42,494 nt of DNA from JAHBXC01 sp964350875 (lineage in GTDB: Bacteria; Planctomycetota; Phycisphaerae; Phycisphaerales; UBA1924). Within the stretch, counting starts at the first letter, position 1. The number at the start of each line of letters is the position of its first letter. A program made the translations under genes and the position numbers. The DNA lies in assembly GCA_964350875.1 (NCBI GenBank), contig CAYGLT010000018.1, positions 1-42,494 of the forward strand, in the 5' to 3' direction. The notes under the pieces are model-generated. The model saw only the letters and a list, made by a program, of their open reading frames with translations, searched no databases and had not been told where the DNA came from. Of the stretch, positions 1 through 5,995 are shown piece by piece.

Positions 1-14
1 AATTCATCGCAATA

Positions 15-34
15 CCCCCGGCTTGCGCCGGGGG
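15..34. terminator. GC-rich hairpin with TTGC loop
   Basis: A perfect 8-bp stem (CCCCCGGC, 15-22; GCCGGGGG, 27-34) closes a TTGC loop. No T-run follows on the + strand, so intrinsic termination is uncertain. It probably marks the 3' end of a gene left of the window. Similar TTGC-loop hairpins occur at 18223-18240 and 20633-20646. Confidence 0.45.
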
Positions 35-107
35 CTCGGATTCGGAGAGCACTGGGTGGCGAGACGCGAGTGGCACGCGGCCCGGGGCTCTGAGAGCGAG
101 CAGACGC

Positions 108-113
108 TACACT
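108..113 (+). promoter_or_regulatory. -10 element (TACACT) of the lipoprotein gene
   Basis: TACACT lies 8 nt before the ATG at 122. No Shine-Dalgarno sequence is seen between them. Transcription would begin almost at the start codon, so the mRNA is probably leaderless. Confidence 0.4.
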
Positions 114-121
114 CCGGCGCG

Positions 122-352
122 ATGGATCGCCCTCCCAGACGACTGGCCGTGTTCGTGACCGCCTGCTGCGTGGCGGGATGCGCCGCGGTCGCGTTGTCGG
201 GGTGCGCGAAGCCGCTGTTCTCGCCCGACGAGTATCGGTCTCAGTACGACCGGTTCGATGCGGCCCGGGGCGAGTACGCCGCCCAGTACACCTTCGACGC
301 GTACGGGCGTCGGCGGCCGAACATCTACGGGCGGCTGGTCCCCCGCGATTGA
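122..352 (+). CDS. small putative lipoprotein
   Basis: A 76-residue protein of unknown function. After a basic N-terminus (MDRPPRRL) comes a hydrophobic stretch ending in LSGC at about residues 24-27, which fits a lipobox; the mature protein would then start at the Cys and be lipid-anchored outside the cytoplasm. The mature part is short and rich in Tyr, Arg and Asp, ending in GRRRPNIYGRLVPRD. The ATG at 122 was chosen over an upstream in-frame start because the signal peptide begins there and a -10 element (TACACT) sits 8 nt upstream. No enzyme motif is visible. It stands alone, with 275 nt before the next gene. The lipoprotein call is inferred from the signal peptide only. Confidence 0.6.
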   Translation: MDRPPRRLAVFVTACCVAGCAAVALSGCAKPLFSPDEYRSQYDRFDAARGEYAAQYTFDAYGRRRPNIYGRLVPRD

Positions 353-627
353 GCGTTCGGCGAGTCTTGCGCTTCGAGGTTCGGGGGACGGAGGCGGCGC
401 GGCCACCAAATCCACCGGTTATCAACACGGCCGAGAACCTTTCCACAACCTGTGGTGGGATGGCCCAGATTCCCGAAACCTTCCCCGATGCGCCGGTTGC
501 GCCCGTTCCGCGCGGACTTTGCAAGAAATGCCAAGATTCAGGGTCTGTCCGGCCGATCCTGCGGGCGTAGGCGGGTATCTTCACCTGTCTTCCTTCCCCA
601 TCGCACGCTTCAGGACGCGAGCCCGCG
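353..627. other. 275-nt intergenic region with DnaA-box-like words
   Basis: No gene is visible. TTATCAACA (419-427) matches the DnaA box at 8 of 9 positions and CTTTCCACA (439-447) at 7 of 9. The latter forms a short inverted repeat CCACA-ACC-TGTGG (443-455). No AT-rich unwinding region or replication gene is adjacent. See the rejected list for why this is not called an origin. Confidence 0.4.
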
Positions 628-1332
628 ATGCACGAGACCGATCAGGCCGCCTCAACTCACACGACCTCACCCGCCAACGGGGCGCTGTCGTTCATCCGTG
701 GGCTCACGCGCCCTCAGGTGGTCTGGCTGTCGCTCCTGGTCGCGATGACCGGGTTCGGCGGGCTGCTGCTCGCGATCGACGCCCCTCGCGCCGGCTCGGC
801 GCGGAGCATCGCGCTGGCGGCCTCGACGGGCGGCGCGAACGCGCCGGGGATCGAGTCGATCTTTCAGCGTCTCGACGCCCCGCTCGCCGGCGAGCGGTGG
901 CAGCGCATTGTGATCCACCACTCGGCGGCGCCCTTCGGCTCGGCCGAGACCATCGCCGCGGAGCACACCGCACGCGGCCTGCAGGGTCTGGGCTACCACT
1001 TCGTGATCGGCAACGGGCAGGGCTCGGAGGACGGCGAGTTGTTCGTCGGCCGCCGCTGGCTCGAGCAGTTGCCCGGCGCGCATGTGGCCGGTCCCCAGGC
1101 GCCCTGGAACAACGAGCACGCCATCGGGATCTGCCTCGTGGGCGACGGCGATCGTCGGGCCTTCACGCCCGCGCAGTTGGCCCGTCTGACGGAACTGGTG
1201 ACGGCGCTGGGCGCGGAGTTGGAGATCTCGGAGAGCCAGATCGTGCTGCACCGCGACCTGGCGCCGACCTCGAGCCCCGGTCGCCTGTTCCCCGAAGCGG
1301 CCTTGCGGGCGCGGCTCGCGTCGGCGCACTGA
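628..1332 (+). CDS. membrane-anchored PGRP/Amidase_2-fold protein, zinc Cys replaced
   Basis: A 234-residue protein with one membrane anchor (about residues 30-51) followed by an extracytoplasmic N-acetylmuramoyl-L-alanine amidase (Amidase_2/PGRP) domain from about residue 92 to the end. Family amidases cut the lactyl-L-Ala bond of peptidoglycan with a zinc held by His, His and Cys (or Asp). Here the first ligand is H97 (IHHS) and the second H208 (LHRDL), but the third position, eight residues after H208, is Ser216 (TSSPG instead of TxCPG). H208-to-S216 matches the His122-Cys130 spacing of T7 lysozyme. In eukaryotic PGRPs a Cys-to-Ser change here goes with loss of amidase activity, so this may be a peptidoglycan binder or a weak enzyme. 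The ATG at 628 gives a short cytoplasmic tail before the anchor. Fold assignment is firm; activity is open. Confidence 0.82.
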   Translation: MHETDQAASTHTTSPANGALSFIRGLTRPQVVWLSLLVAMTGFGGLLLAIDAPRAGSARSIALAASTGGANAPGIESIFQRLDAPLAGERWQRIVIHHSAAPFGSAETIAAEHTARGLQGLGYHFVIGNGQGSEDGELFVGRRWLEQLPGAHVAGPQAPWNNEHAIGICLVGDGDRRAFTPAQLARLTELVTALGAELEISESQIVLHRDLAPTSSPGRLFPEAALRARLASAH

Positions 1333-1561
1333 TCGCGTGAGCGACCCGGAATCTTCCCGGGACGGGCTGGGGGAGCCTCACGAAAGTCTGAAAACTGCCT
1401 ACTCTGTGCATCTTCGATGCCACCGGCGCCGATCATCCGGCGTACAGTGGGCCTCGCACCGCCCCGAACAAGTGGGTCCTTGTCGGTCTGCGTGCGAAGA
1501 TTGCATGATTGTTCGTATCGTTATTTGACCCGCATCGTTCCTTCGCCGACCGGATTATTCA

Positions 1562-2506
1562 GTGACAGCATTCGAGCCCGCAAAGCCCGGGACAAAGCTT
1601 GCCGGATTCAGCGTCATCGCCGAACTCGGCCGTGGCGCCGCGTCCGTTGTGTATCTGGTGCAGGACCCCAAATCGAAGCAGATCTACGCGCTCAAGCAGG
1701 TGCAGAAGAACTCGCCGAAGGATCAGCGGTTCCTGGACCAGGCCGAGGGTGAGTACACGATCGCCTCGAAGGTGAAGCACCCCGTCGTCCGTCGCATGCA
1801 CGACATCATCAAGACCCGCGCGCTCCTTCAGGTGAAGGAGTTGTTCCTGGTGATGGAGTATGTGGACGGCGTGGCCATCGACAGGCACCCGCCCAAGTCG
1901 ATCGAGTCGACGCTGGCGATCTTCTCGCAGGTGGCGCGCGGCCTGGCCGCGATGCACCGCGCGGGGTTCGTGCACGCCGACATGAAGCCCCAGAATGTCG
2001 TGATCTGCGACTCGGGGGCGATCAAGATCATCGACCTTGGCCAGGCGTGCGCGATCGGCGCGGTCAAGGAGCGCATCCAGGGCACGCCCGACTACATCGC
2101 GCCCGAGCAGGTGCACCGCCGCGAACTCACCGAGCGGACGGATGTGTACAACCTCGGCGCGACGCTGTACTGGGCGCTGACGAGCCGGAACATCCCGACG
2201 GCGATCGCGAAGGGCGACTCGCTGGTCGGCTCGCTCGACGACAACCTGATCGAGAAGCCGGTGCCGATTCGTGAGATCGCGCCGCAGGTCCCCGAGCAGT
2301 TGGCGGACCTGATCATGCAATGCGTTGAGGTGAACCCGGCGAACCGTCCACAGAGCATGGAAGAGGTCGCGGACAAACTGGAGTTCATGCTCGCGCGGCT
2401 GCGCGCCGAGAAGCAGCGGCTCAAGGGCGGCTCGGGCGTGGCGATGCAGGCGCTGTCGCGTGAGGCGGCCAAGTCCCCTGCCAACGGCAACGAGAGCGCG
2501 AGTTGA
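1562..2506 (+). CDS. Ser/Thr protein kinase (Hanks type)
   Basis: A 314-residue soluble eukaryotic-like protein kinase with no membrane segment, so cytoplasmic. Visible motifs: glycine loop GRGAAS (23-28), ATP lysine K45 (ALKQ), catalytic loop HADMKPQN (138-145, catalytic D140), metal-binding DLG (D158) in place of DFG, then GTPDYIAPEQ in the activation segment. The loop reads HAD, not HRD, so it is a non-RD kinase. The C-terminal 40 residues are basic and Ser/Ala-rich. The GTG at 1562 is used because the folded domain begins at once. The stop codon overlaps the start of the metallophosphoesterase gene (TTGA), a classic coupling, so kinase and putative phosphatase are probably made together and may share substrates. 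Substrates are unknown. Confidence 0.9.
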   Translation: MTAFEPAKPGTKLAGFSVIAELGRGAASVVYLVQDPKSKQIYALKQVQKNSPKDQRFLDQAEGEYTIASKVKHPVVRRMHDIIKTRALLQVKELFLVMEYVDGVAIDRHPPKSIESTLAIFSQVARGLAAMHRAGFVHADMKPQNVVICDSGAIKIIDLGQACAIGAVKERIQGTPDYIAPEQVHRRELTERTDVYNLGATLYWALTSRNIPTAIAKGDSLVGSLDDNLIEKPVPIREIAPQVPEQLADLIMQCVEVNPANRPQSMEEVADKLEFMLARLRAEKQRLKGGSGVAMQALSREAAKSPANGNESAS

Positions 2507-3459
2507 ACGAGGAGACGCCCAGCGCGTCTCCGTCTTTGCAGGCGTCCGCGAGGATCGCCGACCTTGATCTGCGTTCCCCCGAGTCGATCTGCGCGATCTT
2601 CAACGACGGCGCAACGGCGAATCTGGAGGCGGCGTGCCGCGCCGGTTCCATCGATGTCGCCGAGCCCAAGGGATCGGTGCTCGCGACCGGTGACCTGCAC
2701 GACAACCCGGTGCACTTCGCGCGGGTGCTGGAACTCGCGCACCTGCACCTGCACTCGGACGATCACCCCCGGCATGTGACGCTCCACGAGATCATCCACG
2801 GCGGGTCGCTGATGTCGGGCGTGGACCTTTCCCATCGCGCGCTGGCGCGGGTGGCGGCGCTCAAATCGTTCTATCCGGAGCAGGTTCACACGCTGCTCGC
2901 GAACCACGAACTCTCGCAGATCGTCGGGCTGGGCGTGGTGAAGGACGGCGTGCGGATGAAGGAGGCGTTCATCCACGGGGTGGAGTATGTCTTCGGCGGC
3001 GACGCGAAGATGGTGAACGACGCGATCGAGGCGTTCATCCGCTCGATGGCACTCGCGTTCGTCACCGGTCGCGGGACGGACAACGGCGCACTGTTCGCGC
3101 ACTCGGTTCCCGAGCCGGCGCTGATGTCGCGCTTCGATCCGGACATCCTCGACCGTGCGCTGACGGAGGACGATCTCGAGCCGCGGCGGGGCAGCGCGCA
3201 CCTGATGGTGTGGGGCCGCCGTCACACGCCCGAGCAGATGGCGGAACTCGCGGAGCGCTGGGGAGTGAAGATGTTCGTGCTGGGTCACGAGCACGCGCAG
3301 GACGGGATCAGGTTCGTGCCCGACAACGCGGTGGTGCTCAACAGCGACCACAACGAGGGCGTGGTGGTGCGTCTGCCGCTGGACAACCTGCCGGCGATGC
3401 CCCCGGGGCGTGCGAACGGGTGGGACATCCTGCCCCTGAACGACGGGCTGGAGTTCTAA
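2503..3459 (+). CDS. calcineurin-like metallophosphoesterase coupled to the kinase
   Basis: A 318-residue cytoplasmic protein of the calcineurin-like phosphoesterase fold. Seen: GDLHDN with D64 and H66 (metal site 1), ANHE (N134, H135, E136; equals GNHE) and GHEH (H262, H264). The layout is closest to PPP-type Ser/Thr phosphatases. The block that should read GDxxDRG reads GGSLMSGVD (100-108), so Gly101 stands where the metal-bridging Asp is expected. Activity may be altered, or another Asp (D108) may serve. The start is a TTG overlapping the kinase stop; no better in-frame start precedes the catalytic block. The overlap suggests it reverses or tunes the neighbouring kinase. Whether it acts on proteins or small molecules is not shown. 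Confidence 0.78.
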   Translation: MNEETPSASPSLQASARIADLDLRSPESICAIFNDGATANLEAACRAGSIDVAEPKGSVLATGDLHDNPVHFARVLELAHLHLHSDDHPRHVTLHEIIHGGSLMSGVDLSHRALARVAALKSFYPEQVHTLLANHELSQIVGLGVVKDGVRMKEAFIHGVEYVFGGDAKMVNDAIEAFIRSMALAFVTGRGTDNGALFAHSVPEPALMSRFDPDILDRALTEDDLEPRRGSAHLMVWGRRHTPEQMAELAERWGVKMFVLGHEHAQDGIRFVPDNAVVLNSDHNEGVVVRLPLDNLPAMPPGRANGWDILPLNDGLEF

Positions 3460-3474
3460 GGGCTCGCCGGGCTG

Positions 3475-3480
3475 TATATT
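3475..3480 (+). promoter_or_regulatory. -10 element (TATATT), leaderless start
   Basis: TATATT ends 6 nt before the ATG at 3487, with no Shine-Dalgarno sequence between. It separates the membrane-protein gene from the kinase/phosphatase pair as its own transcription unit. Confidence 0.5.
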
Positions 3481-3486
3481 GGGCGG

Positions 3487-4455
3487 ATGCCTACCGGGGT
3501 ATCGAGTCAATCACAGAGGCCGCACTGCCCGAGGTGCGGGTACGACCAGACGGGGCTGATCGAGTCGTGGAAGGAGTCGTGCCCGCTCATCGCGACCTGC
3601 GCGGAGTGCGGGTACGGGTTCGATCCGGCCGACGCGATCTATCCGACGCGCAGGCGCCTGCCGTGGTTGTATGAGCACGCGAAGCACTGGTGGAGCGTGC
3701 GCAGCGCGATCAAGACGCTTGTGATGTTGGCGTGGCCGCCGGCGTTCTGGAGGCGCGTGCGGCCGGAGCATGAGGTGCGGCCCCGCGCGATTCTGGCGTT
3801 CTTTGTTCTCCCCTATCTCGTGTTGATCCCGCTGCTGTGCCTGATCGGTGTTGTGTCAAGGATCATGTGGCAGCGCCAGATGGGGCTCTGGAACGGGGGT
3901 CTCCCCACGCCCTGGCCCGAGAGCGTGTGGGAAGGCTGCACGGAATTCCTGGCATCGTTCGGAACTCCCACGCCGTACATGCAAGCGTTCTACGCGACGC
4001 AAGCCGGCGGGATGCTTCTCATGCTCGCGATCTGCTGGCTGCCTTCCGCGTGCGCGTTCCTCGTGCTGTCGAGCGAGCGTTCGGGAACGCCGCTGCGACG
4101 GGTCCACCTCGTGAGGGTGCTGGCGTACTCGGCGACGCCATTCTTGTTCGCGCCGGTTGTGATCGGGTTCTGGTCGATGATGCGGGGCTGGTACGAAATC
4201 ATCTATGACCTGCTCTCTCCCGCGCGGCAGGCGTGGCTGCCGAACCCGTGGGACCTGTGGATTCCGGACTCGGTCGTCATGTCGATCGCGGTCGCCTGCT
4301 TCATCTTCTGGCCGGCGATCTACTGGTTCTCCGCGATCCGTCTGGGGTACTCCCTGCCGAGCACGATGCGGCCGTTCCTCATCATCCTCGCGGTGATCCT
4401 CACGCCCTGGGCGCTGTTTCTGGGGTTCTTCGGCTATTACGAGTTCATCGCGTAG
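3487..4455 (+). CDS. zinc-ribbon multi-pass membrane protein, unknown function
   Basis: A 322-residue protein. The N-terminal 45 residues form a probable zinc ribbon with CPRC (14-17) and CAEC (38-41), plus C32 between them. A linker with Trp/Arg-rich segments follows, then about five hydrophobic segments (near residues 100-122, 165-190, 205-228, 265-290 and 300-320). The N-terminal ribbon is likely cytoplasmic. I recognise no named family; ribbon-plus-membrane proteins of this kind are common in planctomycetes and mostly uncharacterised. The gene has its own -10 box 6 nt before the ATG. It lies between the kinase/phosphatase pair and glyA without overlapping either. No catalytic motif is visible, so no function is given. 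Confidence 0.7.
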   Translation: MPTGVSSQSQRPHCPRCGYDQTGLIESWKESCPLIATCAECGYGFDPADAIYPTRRRLPWLYEHAKHWWSVRSAIKTLVMLAWPPAFWRRVRPEHEVRPRAILAFFVLPYLVLIPLLCLIGVVSRIMWQRQMGLWNGGLPTPWPESVWEGCTEFLASFGTPTPYMQAFYATQAGGMLLMLAICWLPSACAFLVLSSERSGTPLRRVHLVRVLAYSATPFLFAPVVIGFWSMMRGWYEIIYDLLSPARQAWLPNPWDLWIPDSVVMSIAVACFIFWPAIYWFSAIRLGYSLPSTMRPFLIILAVILTPWALFLGFFGYYEFIA

Positions 4456-4467
4456 GGGGTGTCGCTC

Positions 4468-4473
4468 TACAAT
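4468..4473 (+). promoter_or_regulatory. -10 element (TACAAT) of glyA
   Basis: TACAAT lies 32 nt before the glyA ATG. Unlike the leaderless genes here, the leader carries a GGAG Shine-Dalgarno sequence about 8 nt before the start. Confidence 0.45.
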
Positions 4474-4505
4474 CGGGCCTCCCCCACCGGTCTTTGGAGC
4501 CCGCG

Positions 4506-5819
4506 ATGTCCTCGATGAACGACGCCCTGCTTGATCTTCTCCGTTCCGCCGACCCCGACGCCGCGCGGATCCTGAACGCCGAGCACGAGCGGCAGGCGAC
4601 GACGATCGAACTGATCGCGTCGGAGAACCATGTCTCGCCGGCCGTCCAGCACGCGGCGGGGTCGTGGATGACGAACAAGTACGCCGAGGGGTACCCGGGG
4701 GCGCGGTACTACGGCGGGTGCGTCCACCACGACGAGATCGAGACGCTGGCGCGCGAGCGGGCCAAGGCGATGTTCGGGTGCAAGTTCGCGAATGTGCAGC
4801 CCCACTCGGGCGCGCAGGCGAACACGGCGGCGTTCATGGCGCTGATGAGCCCGGGGGACACCTTCGCAGCGCTGCAACTCAAGGACGGCGGGCACCTGTC
4901 GCACGGGCTGTCGATCAACTTCTCGGGCGTGTTCTACAACCCGGTGTTCTACCCGCTCCACGACGATGTGAGCCACGAGGACTTCGAGCGCATCGACTAC
5001 GACGCGGTGCGGAAGATCGTGCGTGAGCACAAGCCGAAGATGCTGCTGTGCGGGTACTCGGCGTACCCGCGCGTGATCGACTTCGCGAAGTTCCGCGAGA
5101 TCGCGGACGAGTCGGGCGCGCTGCTGATGGCGGACGTGGCGCACATCGCGGGGCTGATCGCGGGCGGCGCGCACCCGTCGCCGTTCCCCCACGCGCATGT
5201 GGTGACGACGACGACGCACAAGACGCTTCGCGGGCCGCGCGGCGGGCTCATTCTGACCAACGACGAAGAGATCGCGAAGAAGATCGACCGTGCGCTGTTC
5301 CCCGGGTTGCAGGGCGGTCCTCTGATGCACATCGTGAGCGCGAAGGCGGTGGCGTTCGGCGAGGCGTTGCAGCCCTCGTTCAAGACCTACGCGAAGGATG
5401 TGGTGTCGAACGCGAAGGCGCTGGCGAGCGCGATGCAGGAGCGCGGGTTCCGCATCACCTCGGGGGGCACGGACAACCACCTGATGCTGGTCGATCTTCG
5501 CCCGTTCGACGCGGACCTGACCGGTGCGGACGCGGAGAAGGCGCTGGAGCGTGGCGGGATCATCACGAACAAGAACGGGCTGCCGGGCGACACCCGCCCG
5601 CCGCGTGTGACTTCGGGCTTGCGCCTGGGAACGCCCGCGGTGACGACGCGCGGGTTCGGGACCGAGGAGATGCGGAAGATCGCCGACTTGGTGGCGCGGG
5701 TGCTGAAGCACCGAGAAGACGAGCGGGCGATCGCGCAGGTCCGGGAAGAGGTCCGCGCGCTGTGCGCGGCGTTCCCGTTGCCCGGGCACGCGGATTCGGC
5801 GGTCCACGCGGGGGCGTAA
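4506..5819 (+). CDS. glyA: serine hydroxymethyltransferase
   Basis: A 437-residue PLP enzyme that interconverts serine plus tetrahydrofolate with glycine plus 5,10-methylene-THF in the cytoplasm, supplying one-carbon units. Family signatures are plain: IELIASEN near the N-terminus, NKYAEGYPGARYYGG, NVQPHSGAQAN, and the PLP-binding block TTTTHKTLRGPRGG with the Schiff-base lysine K239. Length fits the bacterial family (about 415-440). The ATG at 4506 follows GGAG; an in-frame open stretch further upstream overlaps the membrane-protein gene and carries no homologous sequence. The folate theme recurs at 11082 (5-formyl-THF cyclo-ligase), which removes an inhibitor of this enzyme. A -10 box at 4468 suggests a separate promoter. 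Confidence 0.97.
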   Translation: MSSMNDALLDLLRSADPDAARILNAEHERQATTIELIASENHVSPAVQHAAGSWMTNKYAEGYPGARYYGGCVHHDEIETLARERAKAMFGCKFANVQPHSGAQANTAAFMALMSPGDTFAALQLKDGGHLSHGLSINFSGVFYNPVFYPLHDDVSHEDFERIDYDAVRKIVREHKPKMLLCGYSAYPRVIDFAKFREIADESGALLMADVAHIAGLIAGGAHPSPFPHAHVVTTTTHKTLRGPRGGLILTNDEEIAKKIDRALFPGLQGGPLMHIVSAKAVAFGEALQPSFKTYAKDVVSNAKALASAMQERGFRITSGGTDNHLMLVDLRPFDADLTGADAEKALERGGIITNKNGLPGDTRPPRVTSGLRLGTPAVTTRGFGTEEMRKIADLVARVLKHREDERAIAQVREEVRALCAAFPLPGHADSAVHAGA

Positions 5820-5995
5820 GGGCTGGCGAACGGGAATCGTGTGATCGTGGGCGTCTGTTCGGACGACGCTTGTGTGTGCGCGTGGATTCTGGTTTGTGAA
5901 TGTGGGGAATGGGCCTTCGAGGGAGCGGCGGCGTCGCGTACCATGGAGGGCACGGATTCCCCGCCGAATCGACCAACCGCGAGGTGCGACGCTCG

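Noticed and set aside
418..456. Cluster of DnaA-box-like words (TTATCAACA, CTTTCCACA, inverted CCACA/TGTGG), possible oriC
   Set aside because: There is no AT-rich unwinding element, no dnaA/dnaN/gyrB nearby and no strand-composition change here. The only flip in the window, at 22.8 kb, has the polarity of a terminus, so an origin 22 kb away is unlikely.
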